64,000 nt of DNA from an uncultured Anaeroplasmataceae bacterium (GTDB lineage: Bacteria; Bacillota_I; Bacilli_A; Acholeplasmatales; Anaeroplasmataceae). The notes below the pieces were generated by a model. The model was given only the letters and a program-made list of their open reading frames with translations. It ran no database searches and was not told the DNA's origin. Position 1 is the stretch's first letter. The number at the start of each line of letters is the position of its first letter. Shown here piece after piece: positions 1 to 7,650 of this stretch. A program made the translations under genes and the position numbers. The stretch covers positions 72,588 to 136,587 of the forward strand of contig CAKQEA010000003.1 of the NCBI GenBank assembly GCA_934229785.1. The letters run 5' to 3'.

Positions 1-132
1 AAAGAAGAGGGAATAGGTATTAGAATTGAAGATGATATTTTAATTACTGAAAATGGTGCTGAATGGTTAAGCCCTCAAATAATAAAAACTGTTGAGGAAA
101 TTGAAGAGTTTATGGGATTGGAGAATAAATAA
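1..132 (+). CDS. C-terminal end of an Xaa-Pro aminopeptidase-like (M24) protein, partial
   Basis: The frame is open from base 1 to a TAA at 130-132 and encodes 43 residues including GIRIEDDILITENGAEWLS. That pattern matches the extreme C-terminus of M24 (pita-bread) aminopeptidase P proteins, where the residues after the last metal ligand read 'G-R-x-E-D...T-x-x-G-x-x-x-L'. The stop overlaps the ATG of the next peptidase gene by one base, so the two are probably translationally coupled and both serve peptide turnover in the cytoplasm. The catalytic part lies outside the window, so the family call rests on the tail alone. Confidence 0.6.
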   Translation, partial: KEEGIGIRIEDDILITENGAEWLSPQIIKTVEEIEEFMGLENK

Positions 133-1361
133 TGAATAAAACAACTTTAAAAAAATATGCAAAGCTTATTGTTAGAATTGGTGCAAATGTTCAAAAAGGA
201 CAAGAGGTAATTGTTTCATCATCTGTTGAAAATGCTTATTTTGTTAAATATGTAGTTGAGGAGGCGTATAAGGCTAAGGCTAAATCAGTTCATGTTGAAT
301 GGAGCTGTCAGGATATTACTAAGCTTGGTTTTATTTATCAAAGTGAAAAAACCTTATGTGAATTACCACAATGGCAGATAAAAAAACAGGAGCATCAGGT
401 TGATATTCTTCCAGCAATGATTCACATTATGTCTGATGATCCAGATGGTTTAAAGGGAATTGATCAAAGCAAGGTTGTTGCACGTCAAAGAGCTATTGGT
501 CCTATTATGATGAAGTATCGTGAGCAGATGGATAATAAATATCAATGGACAATTGTTGGTATTCCTGGTGAAAAATGGGCTAAAAAGATTTTCCCCAATT
601 TAAGTAAAAATAAGGCAATTGATGCTCTATGGGATGCTATATTAAAGGTTACAAGAGTAAATGGTGATCCTATAAAGAACTGGCAGGAGCATAATCAAAA
701 TTTAACTACCAAGAGTAATAAGCTTAATGATTTACATATCAAAACATTAACCTATAAATCTTCTAATGGTACAGATTTTACTATTGGCTTGAAGGAATGT
801 ATGAGATTTGAAGCCGGAGGTGCATATACGCTTTTTGGTGTATACTATAATCCTAATATGCCAACAGAGGAATGCTTTACATCACCAGATAGAACTACAT
901 GTAATGGTATTGTAATGGCAACAAAGCCTTTGTCCGTTCGTGGCGTTCTTGTTGAAAATTTTGGGTTTAAATTTGAATCTGGTAAGGTTGTTGAGGTGAT
1001 TGCTCAAAATGAAGAGCATAAGAGTGTTTTAGAGCATCTTATCGCTACAGATGAAGGAGCATGTCAGCTTGGAGAGGTAGCACTTGTGCCATTTGATTCA
1101 CCTATTAATCAAACTGGATTACTATTCTATAACACACTATATGATGAAAATGCTTGTTGTCATTTAGCCCTTGGTAGAGCTTTTAATGAATGTATTTTGG
1201 GTTATAATAAAATGAGTGAAGAGGAAATTAAGGCGGTTGATTTAAATAATTCAATGATTCATGTTGATTTTATGATTGGATCAAGTGATTTATCAATAGT
1301 TGCAGAAACATATGATGGACAAGTAGTACAAATCTTTAAAGATGGTACTTGGGCAATTTAA
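132..1361 (+). CDS. M29 family metallo-aminopeptidase (AmpS/PepS type)
   Basis: This 409-residue protein has the normal length for M29 metallo-aminopeptidases, which remove N-terminal residues from peptides in the cytoplasm. Family hallmarks are visible in order: an N-terminal alpha/beta domain starting LKKYAKLIVRIGANVQKGQ, a GEVALVPFDSP segment carrying a metal-binding Glu, a C-H-LALGRAF segment carrying a His ligand, and the C-terminal H-V-D-F-M-I-G-S motif with the last His/Asp ligands. The start ATG overlaps the stop of the upstream peptidase fragment. A bidirectional hairpin follows it. Nothing looks damaged. Confidence 0.92.
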   Translation: MNKTTLKKYAKLIVRIGANVQKGQEVIVSSSVENAYFVKYVVEEAYKAKAKSVHVEWSCQDITKLGFIYQSEKTLCELPQWQIKKQEHQVDILPAMIHIMSDDPDGLKGIDQSKVVARQRAIGPIMMKYREQMDNKYQWTIVGIPGEKWAKKIFPNLSKNKAIDALWDAILKVTRVNGDPIKNWQEHNQNLTTKSNKLNDLHIKTLTYKSSNGTDFTIGLKECMRFEAGGAYTLFGVYYNPNMPTEECFTSPDRTTCNGIVMATKPLSVRGVLVENFGFKFESGKVVEVIAQNEEHKSVLEHLIATDEGACQLGEVALVPFDSPINQTGLLFYNTLYDENACCHLALGRAFNECILGYNKMSEEEIKAVDLNNSMIHVDFMIGSSDLSIVAETYDGQVVQIFKDGTWAI

Positions 1362-1370
1362 ATATAAGGA

Positions 1371-1394
1371 AAAAGGACGATTATTCGTCCTTTT
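1371..1394. terminator. Bidirectional rho-independent terminator
   Basis: A perfect 10-bp inverted repeat (AAAAGGACGA / TCGTCCTTTT) with a 4-nt loop has A and T runs on its outer ends, so it can work in both directions. It sits between the convergent M29 peptidase and rubrerythrin genes. Confidence 0.85.
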
Positions 1395-1926
1395 AATAAT
1401 TTTCTGCCATGACTTGAAAATAAGCTTCCTCTTTTTTACAAACAGGGCAAATTTTAGGAGCTGATGTAGCAGTTACCTTGTGACCACAATTTCTACATTC
1501 CCAAACAACATCACTACTTTTTGTAAATACTTCATTATTTTCTATGTTAGCTAGGAGCTTACTATACCTTTCTTCATGAGATTTTTCAATTTCAGCAATA
1601 TTTTCAAATAGCTTTGCAATTTTTGTAAAGCCCTCATCTTTAGCAACATTAGCAAAATCCTTATACATTTTACTCCATTCAAAGTTTTCCCCAGATTTTG
1701 CATCATATAAATTATTTAATGTTGTAGATAGAAAACCAAGGTTTTCAAACCAAATTCTAGCATGTTCAAGCTCGTTTTCTGCCGTATATTTAAATAATTC
1801 ACCGATTTGCTCGAAGCCTTCATTTTTAGCTTTGTCAGAGTATATTAAGTATTTGGTATGAGCCATTGCTTCACCTGTGAAAGCGGTATAGAGATTTTTC
1901 TCTGTTTTTGATCCTTTTAAATCCAT
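1393..1926 (-). CDS. Rubrerythrin
   Basis: This 177-residue cytoplasmic protein is a non-haem iron peroxidase typical of anaerobes that reduces H2O2 with electrons from rubredoxin-type donors. The N-terminal ferritin-like four-helix domain carries the diiron ligands: Glu19, an E-x-x-H at 52-55 and an E-x-x-H at 114-117. The C-terminal rubredoxin domain has C-x-x-C pairs at about 144/147 and 160/163 for the FeS4 site. The start is preceded by GGAGG at ideal spacing. It stands alone as a monocistron with a shared downstream terminator and implies an anaerobe that meets occasional oxidative stress. Confidence 0.93.
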   Translation of the reverse strand: MDLKGSKTEKNLYTAFTGEAMAHTKYLIYSDKAKNEGFEQIGELFKYTAENELEHARIWFENLGFLSTTLNNLYDAKSGENFEWSKMYKDFANVAKDEGFTKIAKLFENIAEIEKSHEERYSKLLANIENNEVFTKSSDVVWECRNCGHKVTATSAPKICPVCKKEEAYFQVMAENY

Positions 1927-1994
1927 AAAATCCTCCTTATACTGTTAATATTTGTAAATCCACTAAAAATATTCAAAAAAAGTAAAAAAAGTTC

Positions 1995-2022
1995 TTGCAT
2001 TATTATTTTTTTTTGATATAAT
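1995..2022 (+). promoter_or_regulatory. Sigma-A promoter of the tRNA-Gly gene
   Basis: TTGCAT (1995-2000) and TATAAT (2017-2022) are separated by 16 bases and lie about 20 bases upstream of the tRNA. Confidence 0.75.
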
Positions 2023-2041
2023 GATATTGCTTCAAATAAAT

Positions 2042-2116
2042 GCCGCAGTAGTACAACGGTTAGTACCTATGCTTGCCATGCATATGATGACGGTTCGATT
2101 CCGTTCTGTGGCTCCA
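2042..2116 (+). tRNA. tRNA-Gly (anticodon GCC)
   Basis: The sequence folds as a full cloverleaf. The acceptor stem is GCCGCAG/CTGTGGC with one G-U pair, the D stem is GTAC/GTAC, and the anticodon stem is TATGC/GCATA with loop TTGCCAT (anticodon GCC). The T arm is GACGG-TTCGATT-CCGTT, and the discriminator T is followed by an encoded CCA. It is a single gene with its own promoter and terminator. Confidence 0.95.
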
Positions 2117-2127
2117 ATTAGATTTTT

Positions 2128-2164
2128 AAAGTTTTGGCTTTGTGTCAAGACTTTTTTGTTTTTT
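2128..2164 (+). terminator. Rho-independent terminator after tRNA-Gly
   Basis: AAAGTTTTG pairs with CAAGACTTT across a 9-nt loop and is followed by a T-rich run. Confidence 0.8.
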
Positions 2165-2538
2165 ATAACGCGGTCGATATATGAACGGATTCCAAAATAT
2201 GAAGCATAACGTAAGCACAAAAATAAAAGATTGATTCAAACATATATTTTATTTAACCATCATCATAATAATAGTCTCCTTAAAGTTGTCTCTATCTATC
2301 ACTCTAAAAAGGTTAAAAGTCAAGTTGTGTAATTGCTTACGATAATAATTACTTTCTCAAACTTCTATATTTGCTGTGAAAATAATTATGATGTGGAAAA
2401 ATATGTGAAACAAAATGAGAAAGAATGTTGCACATGAAAAATTAAATATTACAATCTTAAAAAACTGGTCAGTTATAATTTAAAATATGGGTCATTTCGA
2501 TAAACTATATGTGAACAATATAGAGGAGATTGATTGTT
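2165..2538. other. Intergenic stretch with no recognisable gene
   Basis: These 374 bases between the tRNA terminator and the small frame at 2539 are very AT-rich and broken by stops in all frames. I see no conserved protein motif and no strong RNA structure. It looks like decayed accessory DNA. Confidence 0.5.
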
Positions 2539-2625
2539 ATGAAGAAAATAACAAATGATTCTATATACAAAACAAGAATGCTTGCTGAACTTGAGCCTTA
2601 TACTATCTTAAAGGGAGATAACTAA
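2539..2625 (+). CDS. Small hypothetical peptide (28 residues)
   Basis: A 28-codon frame (MKKITNDSIYKTRMLAELEP...) begins 6 bases after an AGAGGAG-type ribosome binding site and ends in TAA. I do not recognise the sequence. It may be a real small peptide or the surviving N-terminus of a decayed gene, because the next several hundred bases carry only remnants. Confidence 0.35.
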   Translation: MKKITNDSIYKTRMLAELEPYTILKGDN

Positions 2626-2752
2626 TATTTTAAAAAATTAAATGTTTAAATGAATTTATAAAATTAAAAAGATAACATTTACTTAAAAATATTGGAAAAA
2701 TTATAATTTAGTTCTAAAATTATATTAGAAAAGTTAGAAACGAGTTGGTTTT

Positions 2753-3240
2753 ATGTTTAATAGAAAGGTAGAAAAGATTTTAAACGAATATTATGAAAAT
2801 CCTTTGGAGCCAATTATTATAATTGATGGAGTTAGGTAAATTGGTAAAAGCTTTATTATAAGAGAAATAGCTTTTAATAAATTTAATAATTATGTTGAAA
2901 TTGATTTAAAATCAGATTATGAATGTGAAAGAGTTTTTAAATGTTAAAACAACTAAGACCTTTTATTTGTTAATTAGTTCTTTATATTGATAGTAATACA
3001 ATTGAAGATACGATCATATTTTTAGATGGAATTCAATACTATCTTCATTTAATTATTATGCTTAAAGATTTAAAAAAAAGAAAAAAATATCCCTTTATTG
3101 CAAGTAAATCATTGCTTGGTGTAACTCTTAAGCACATCTTTATACCAATGGGTGCTATTAACGAGGTAAAGATGTATCCAATGGATTTTGAAGAATTTTC
3201 CTTGATTAATTTTAATTGTTATATTGTAATCTTGGTTTAA
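2753..3240 (+). pseudogene. Decayed AAA_14/DUF4143-type ATPase
   Basis: The reading starts MFNRKVEKILNEYYENP and reaches the Walker A region as IIIIDGVR-stop-IGKSFII. Relatives read DGVRQIGKS, so a CAA glutamine codon has become TAA at 2837. The Walker B region (DTIIFLDGIQYY) and the SLLGVTLK...YPMDFEEF block of this family can be read further on, but with deletions and another stop between them. The 3' end breaks off at MDFEEF and runs into a copy of the sequence upstream of queT. These ATPases occur widely in accessory regions of Firmicutes and their role is uncertain. Confidence 0.8.
3193..3237 (+). repeat. 45-bp direct repeat, copy 1
   Basis: This matches 5191-5235 at 43 of 45 positions. 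Copy 1 ends the decayed ATPase reading frame, and copy 2 contains the queT promoter. The two copies bracket the AbiE module and the minus-strand RNA. Confidence 0.85.
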
Positions 3241-3365
3241 AAAAATTCCTGATATAGCATATAAATTATAGACAAGGTATAATTTTTTGCCTAGGATAAA
3301 AATGTTTAGTTATATTGTTGATATTAAGTTAAGTAAAATAACATAGGAATAAAAGTGTAAAAAAG

Positions 3366-3400
3366 TTGATTTGCCATAATAAATATTATATAATAATATT
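3366..3400 (+). promoter_or_regulatory. Promoter and candidate operator of the AbiE operon
   Basis: TTGATT (3366-3371) and TATAAT (3389-3394) are spaced by 17 bases. An inverted repeat, AATATTAT (3382-3389) and ATAATATT (3393-3400), spans the -10 box. AbiEi proteins are known autorepressors that bind inverted repeats at their own promoters, so this palindrome is the likely operator (inference). Confidence 0.6.
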
Positions 3401-3418
3401 ATCGGTGGTGAATAAACA

Positions 3419-4018
3419 ATGATATATGATATTCAAAGTCTAAGAATAAAATATAGTATGTATTCAAATATAAATCAAAAAATTAGTTTAGAAGCGAAAA
3501 TTGGTAATTTAGTGCGAATCAAAAAGGGACTTTATACAGATGATTTACTAGCTGATTGTCCGTTGATTTCTAATATATGCTATGAACCATCATATTTATC
3601 TTTTGAATATGCTTTATCTTTTTATGGATTAATACCTGAATATGTATCTATGTATACTGCAGCTTGTTTTAATAAGAAAAATAACAAGAAATATATTGTA
3701 AATAATATCTGTTTTGAATATAGGAGTGTACCTGATGAGGTATTTCCCCATGGCATTTCATTTATGAAAAGCGAATCAGGAATTAGATATAAGATTGCAT
3801 CTAAGGAAAAGGCTTTATGTGATACACTATACTCTAAATATCCCGTAAGGACAATAAAGGAACTAAAAATTTTGTTATTTGATGATTTAAGGATTGATGA
3901 AAATGAATTCTTAAATTTAGATTTTAAGTTTATAGAAGAAATTGCACCATTATATCATTCTAATACATTATTAACACTAAAAAATTATTTGAAAGGATTA
4001 AAAAATGCAAACATTTGA
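3419..4018 (+). CDS. abiEi: AbiEi-family antitoxin/repressor of a type IV toxin-antitoxin system
   Basis: This 199-residue protein begins with a short winged-helix-like segment (residues ~5-40, ending RIKKGLYTDD). The AbiEi core follows, recognisable from EPSYLSFEYALSFYGLIPE and later from KIASKEKALCDTLYSKYP. AbiEi antitoxins neutralise the cognate nucleotidyltransferase without tight complex formation and repress their own operon. The stop overlaps the toxin start by 14 bases, the usual coupling for AbiE pairs. The start is preceded by GGTGGTG about 9 bases upstream. The pair lies between two copies of a 45-bp repeat, which suggests arrival by transfer. Confidence 0.85.
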   Translation: MIYDIQSLRIKYSMYSNINQKISLEAKIGNLVRIKKGLYTDDLLADCPLISNICYEPSYLSFEYALSFYGLIPEYVSMYTAACFNKKNNKKYIVNNICFEYRSVPDEVFPHGISFMKSESGIRYKIASKEKALCDTLYSKYPVRTIKELKILLFDDLRIDENEFLNLDFKFIEEIAPLYHSNTLLTLKNYLKGLKNANI

Positions 4019-4859
4019 ACAAATTATTAAATCATATCATCCTAAAAATTTAGAAGAAACTAAGCTTGTTGTAAGAGAATTAGTTCAGCAAATTGTTTTA
4101 ATTGGACTTTCTAGAGGTGGATTTTTTAAGTATGCTAGTTTTTATGGTGGCACTGCTTTAAGAATATTTTATGGTTTGAAACGTTATTCAGAAGATCTTG
4201 ATTTTACACTTAATAAGGTTGATGAAAATTTTTCTATCGAGCCTTTTATTTCTAAGATTAATGAGGTTGCTTTATCATATGGACTTAATTTAATAATAAC
4301 AACTAAAAACAAAAAAATAGCAACACCTATTGAAAGTGCATTTGCAAAATTAAACACCTATCAAACATTTATTAGTTTAAATTTAAATGATAATATAATA
4401 AGCACGTTGCATAAAGATGAAGTACTTAAGATAAAATTTGAAATTGATTGTAATCCAGCTTTAGGTTTTAACATAGAAAACAAATGGCTTGATGTGCCTG
4501 AATTTGCAAGTGTTGCCATACTAGATGAATCTAGTTTGTTTTCAGGTAAGATTCATGCTATATTATGTAGAAATTATAAGAATACTGTTAAGGGAAGGGA
4601 TTATTATGATTTTCTTTTCTATATTCAAAATAGAGTAAAACCAAATATGAAATATTTAAAAAATAAACTTATAGAATCTAAAAAAATAAATGAATATGAT
4701 GAATTTGATATTTCAATATTAAAAAATATGTTAAAAAAGAGGATGAATGAAGTTGATTTTAATCAAGTAAAGTTAGACGCTTCAAGGTTTATTTTTGCTA
4801 ACGAAGATTTGTCTTATTATTGTAAAGAATTGTTTATTCAAATGATTGATAAGATATAA
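4005..4859 (+). CDS. abiEii: AbiEii-family nucleotidyltransferase toxin
   Basis: The 284-residue protein carries the AbiEii/DUF1814 nucleotidyltransferase motifs. GGTALR at about residue 49 is followed by SEDLDF with the metal-binding Asp pair. A later lysine sits in FSGKIHA, and GRDYYDF forms the C-terminal motif. Such toxins transfer nucleotides to RNA targets such as tRNA acceptor ends and arrest growth when the antitoxin is lost, protecting the population from phage or maintaining the locus. All motif residues look intact, so the pair is probably functional. It is transcribed with abiEi from the promoter at 3366. Confidence 0.88.
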   Translation: MQTFEQIIKSYHPKNLEETKLVVRELVQQIVLIGLSRGGFFKYASFYGGTALRIFYGLKRYSEDLDFTLNKVDENFSIEPFISKINEVALSYGLNLIITTKNKKIATPIESAFAKLNTYQTFISLNLNDNIISTLHKDEVLKIKFEIDCNPALGFNIENKWLDVPEFASVAILDESSLFSGKIHAILCRNYKNTVKGRDYYDFLFYIQNRVKPNMKYLKNKLIESKKINEYDEFDISILKNMLKKRMNEVDFNQVKLDASRFIFANEDLSYYCKELFIQMIDKI

Positions 4860-4911
4860 TATTATTTTTGTAAAAGTTAAAGTTAAATTTTATTTTTTTA
4901 TTCTTCTAAAT

Positions 4912-5079
4912 TAAAAAAGAAGAAGTAAGCCTGCGGCACCTCAAAGGATGCACTGTGCACAACTTACTTCTTCTATATATCACTAACTGTGATATAAAAG
5001 TAATCAAATCGACCTCTCATTAATTTTTATTAATGGCGTCCCTGCGCAATAAATAATTATTACGTCAAATGAGTTACTT
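4912..5079 (-). ncRNA. Unidentified structured RNA (~168 nt) with its own promoter and terminator
   Basis: On the minus strand a consensus promoter (TTGACA-17-TATAAT) is followed by about 168 bases that contain no convincing reading frame but several helices. The 5' domain is closed by 5074-5080 pairing with 4997-5003 and contains small hairpins. Next comes an 8-bp hairpin, TATATCAC/GTGATATA. The 3' element is a 12-bp stem (4963-4974 with 4918-4929) whose loop holds a further GCATC/GGTGC hairpin. Six Us follow it. Length and layout suggest a stable small RNA. I compared it by eye with 6S RNA, SRP RNA and riboswitch classes I know and could not assign it. The neighbours, abiEii and queT, are on the opposite strand. 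Confidence 0.7.
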
Positions 5080-5085
5080 TCTTAT

Positions 5086-5114
5086 ATTATACATAAGTGT
5101 TTTCTTATTGTCAA
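5086..5114 (-). promoter_or_regulatory. Consensus promoter of the minus-strand small RNA
   Basis: On the minus strand TTGACA (5114-5109) and TATAAT (5091-5086) are separated by exactly 17 bases. It is among the best sigma-A matches in the window and predicts a start near 5079. Confidence 0.85.
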
Positions 5115-5190
5115 AAAAAGTTTGCAATTAATGGATAATTTAAGTTATTAAGATTTTAACTATTGATAAAATTTAGCTTGAAAAAAAGTA

Positions 5191-5235
5191 GAATTTTTCT
5201 TGATTAATTTTAATTGTTATATTATAATCTTGGTT
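5191..5235 (+). repeat. 45-bp direct repeat, copy 2, containing the queT promoter
   Basis: This copy contains TTGATT (5200-5205), a 17-base spacer and TATAAT (5223-5228), placed about 20 bases before the preQ1 aptamer. It is therefore probably the original and functional sequence. Copy 1 at 3193-3237 has TGTAAT in place of the -10 box. Confidence 0.8.
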
Positions 5236-5248
5236 GTCAATTTAAATA

Positions 5249-5286
5249 AGACAGTTCGTAACCATCCTGTCTATAAACAAAACTAG
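5249..5286 (+). promoter_or_regulatory. preQ1-I riboswitch aptamer
   Basis: The P1 stem AGACAG (5249-5254)/CTGTCT (5267-5272) encloses a TTCGTAACCATC loop and is followed by the A-rich tail ATAAACAAAACTA. This is the compact H-type pseudoknot architecture of class I preQ1 riboswitches. It precedes a queuosine-precursor transporter gene, the expected target. Loop bases GTAACC (5258-5263) plus TCCT can pair with AGG-AGGTTAC (5308-5317). That forms an antiterminator which competes with both the aptamer and the downstream terminator. Confidence 0.92.
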
Positions 5287-5309
5287 GGAAATGACAAAGC
5301 TTTTATTAG

Positions 5310-5341
5310 GAGGTTACTATTTTTTTAGTGACCTCTTTTTT
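5310..5341 (+). terminator. Riboswitch-controlled terminator of queT
   Basis: GAGGTTACT (5310-5318) pairs with AGTGACCTC (5327-5335) and is followed by six Ts. Its 5' arm is also the partner of the aptamer loop, so ligand binding should free it and stop transcription before queT. Confidence 0.9.
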
Positions 5342-5361
5342 GATTTTGAAAGGAGATAATT

Positions 5362-6267
5362 ATGAAGAAAATTAATATAAAGTTTTTAGCAGAATCTGCT
5401 ATTATTGCAGCTTTATATGCTGCATTAACATGGTTATTTGCTCCAATTAGTTATGGTTCAGTACAATTTAGAATTTCTGAAGTGTTGGTGCTTTTAGTGG
5501 TATTTAATCCTAAATATGCTGTTGCTTTAATTATTGGATGCTTTGTTTCAAATATTACATCAAGCCTTGGTTGGTATGATATGGTATTTGGTACTTTAGC
5601 AACAACGCTTGCTGTTATTCCTATGTGCTTTATAAAAAAGATGCCAATTGCAGCTATTTTCCCAGTTATTAGTAATGCAATTATTGTATCTATCGAGCTA
5701 GGACTTGCCTTTAATTTATGGGGAGGAGCATTTTTCTATGATGTTTTAACTGTAGGTTTAGGTGAATTGGTTGTTTTATATGCGCTAGGTATTCCACTTA
5801 TGTATGCTTTAGCTAAAAATAATGCTATTGTTGAAATGATGGAGTTAGATGTATCTCATGTTGAGAATTATTCATTTATTACATTAAAAAACATGGTTGT
5901 TATTGCTTTAGGTGTGTTAGGAGTTATTTTGTTTATTGCTTACCCATTTTATAATGAGATTATAGAAGAGGAAGCTGTTAATTATTCAGCTATGGCAATG
6001 ATAAAAAATAATCCTTATACTTGCATATTTGTTATTGCTTCAGTTATATATGGATTAATGGTTCTTATTAAAAATAAATGGTTAAAGCTTTTGGGTATGA
6101 TTATAGCTATAATAGGAATTGTTATTGCATATGTTTTAACTGGATATAATAATCATGAATGTTTATCATATGGTTATTATTATGGCTATATTGTATTTAT
6201 TTGTTTGTTGATTTTAACGGCAGTTTTATTAGTAGTTAGAAATAAAAATGTTTGCAATTTAGAATAA
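5362..6267 (+). CDS. queT: QueT-family queuosine-precursor transporter with a C-terminal membrane extension
   Basis: Residues 1-160 match QueT, the membrane substrate-binding (S) component thought to import preQ0/preQ1 with an ECF module. Typical segments are LAESAIIAALYAALTW, QFRISEVLVLL and NITSSLGWYDMVFGTLAT. QueT is normally about 160-170 residues, but this protein has 301. After the hydrophilic link ELDVSHVENYSF it continues with about four more hydrophobic helices that I do not recognise. AAGGAG lies 6 bases before the ATG. The preQ1-I aptamer and terminator just upstream indicate repression by preQ1. No queuosine biosynthesis genes lie nearby, consistent with salvage. Confidence 0.88.
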   Translation: MKKINIKFLAESAIIAALYAALTWLFAPISYGSVQFRISEVLVLLVVFNPKYAVALIIGCFVSNITSSLGWYDMVFGTLATTLAVIPMCFIKKMPIAAIFPVISNAIIVSIELGLAFNLWGGAFFYDVLTVGLGELVVLYALGIPLMYALAKNNAIVEMMELDVSHVENYSFITLKNMVVIALGVLGVILFIAYPFYNEIIEEEAVNYSAMAMIKNNPYTCIFVIASVIYGLMVLIKNKWLKLLGMIIAIIGIVIAYVLTGYNNHECLSYGYYYGYIVFICLLILTAVLLVVRNKNVCNLE

Positions 6268-6290
6268 ATATTAAAGCATTATAAGTTCTT

Positions 6291-6335
6291 AAGGGATTGA
6301 TGTCTATATATTATAGATGTCAATCCTTTTTCTTA
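6291..6335. terminator. Terminator between queT and hflX
   Basis: A long imperfect inverted repeat (AGGGATTGATGTCTATA / TATAGATGTCAATCCT, with G-U pairs) is followed by a T run on the plus strand. It separates two convergent genes. Confidence 0.8.
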
Positions 6336-6387
6336 TGATTTTTTTAATGAAAAAAAGAATAGGTTTAATATTTAATTGCTGTCCTTT

Positions 6388-7650
6388 TTATGAAACCATA
6401 GTATCTAGATCATATTTATGAAATTTAGAGTATATTTTAATTGGTAATTCTACATCGTAATAGATACCATAATTTTGATACTCTTTATTGTAAATCCTTG
6501 CCTTTGATTCAAGTATTCCAATTAATGCTCCCTCAGTGTAAGGAATTAATAGTCTTGTATGGATTGTAGATGGTCCAATTTCTTCTTTGATCATTTGAAG
6601 AAGAATATCTAAATTTTTTTTTGTTTTATTTGAATATTGTAATGATTTGTGTCCTGGCATAGATAGACTTTCACTTATTGTTTTATCCCATTTATTAAAT
6701 AAATAAATTGTTGGTATGTCGGCTACTTTAATTGAACAAAGAACATCTAGTACAACATTTAATTGTTCGTTAATGTATTGTGAAGATGAATCTAGAACGT
6801 GGATGATTAAATCTGCGTTTTTTATTTCTTGTAAGGTCATATAAAATGAATTTATTAAATTGTGAGGTAACTTTGATACAAATCCTATTGTATCTACTAA
6901 TATAAAGTCTGTTTTGTCAATTGTGATTTTTTTATTATAGGTTTGAAGTGTTGCGAAAAGCTGGTCTTTTGCAAGTACGCTTTTTTCTTGTTTATCTACA
7001 TATTCTAAAATAGAGTTCATTGTTGATGATTTTCCGGCATTAGTATATCCTACAAGGGCAACAATTGGAATGTCATTTCTTTTTCTTTTTTCAATTTGAT
7101 TTTCTTTCATTTTTTTTAATTGAGTAAGATCATTTTGAATATGAGTTATTTCAGCCATTAGATGTCTTTTGTCTAATTCCTTTTGGGTTTCTCCAGCACC
7201 TTTATTAGACATAGCTCCACTTGTACCAGCAATTCTTGATTCTTTTTCTCTTAATAAAGAGATTCTTGGAAGTATATACATATCCTTAGCTAGTTTTATT
7301 TCTAATCTAGCTTCTTTTGTTTGAGCCCTTAGTTCAAATATTTTTAGGATTAATAGGCTTCTATCAATTACATCAACATTCAATGCTTCTTGATTATTTC
7401 TAATTTGAGATGGTGTTAGCTCATCGTTAAAAATTACTGTATCAATATCATAGGCATGAATTGCAACTATTAATTCCTCAAGCTTTCCTTTACCGATATA
7501 GGTTTTAGCATTTGGTGCATCAAGCTGTTGACTTATTTTACAAATTACTTCATAATTTAGGGTTTCTGCAAGATTTTGCAGTTCATCTAATGAATAATTT
7601 ATATCGTATCTATCGTTTTTTGTTGTTACTCCAACAAGTATTGCCTTCAT
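6388..7650 (-). CDS. hflX: GTPase HflX
   Basis: This 420-residue protein has the standard HflX length and order. The N-terminal HflX domain (1-~190) includes the glycine-rich AGTSGAMSNKGAGETQ linker and a coiled coil. The TRAFAC G domain follows with GYTNAGKSS (P-loop, ~201-209), DTIGF (G3) and NKWD (G4). HflX binds the 50S subunit and splits stalled or hibernating ribosomes under stress. The C-terminal ~60 residues correspond to the usual small alpha/beta domain. It appears monocistronic, with GGAAGTGA before the ATG. Confidence 0.95.
   Translation of the reverse strand: MKAILVGVTTKNDRYDINYSLDELQNLAETLNYEVICKISQQLDAPNAKTYIGKGKLEELIVAIHAYDIDTVIFNDELTPSQIRNNQEALNVDVIDRSLLILKIFELRAQTKEARLEIKLAKDMYILPRISLLREKESRIAGTSGAMSNKGAGETQKELDKRHLMAEITHIQNDLTQLKKMKENQIEKRKRNDIPIVALVGYTNAGKSSTMNSILEYVDKQEKSVLAKDQLFATLQTYNKKITIDKTDFILVDTIGFVSKLPHNLINSFYMTLQEIKNADLIIHVLDSSSQYINEQLNVVLDVLCSIKVADIPTIYLFNKWDKTISESLSMPGHKSLQYSNKTKKNLDILLQMIKEEIGPSTIHTRLLIPYTEGALIGILESKARIYNKEYQNYGIYYDVELPIKIYSKFHKYDLDTMVS

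Noticed and set aside
2032..2220. Minus-strand 62-codon frame across the tRNA-Gly region
   Set aside because: It runs antisense through a complete tRNA gene and its terminator; no ribosome binding site or family similarity.
4912..5079. 6S RNA identity for the minus-strand RNA
   Set aside because: Length is plausible, but the ends do not pair with each other to give the long closing stem and central bubble of 6S; left unassigned.
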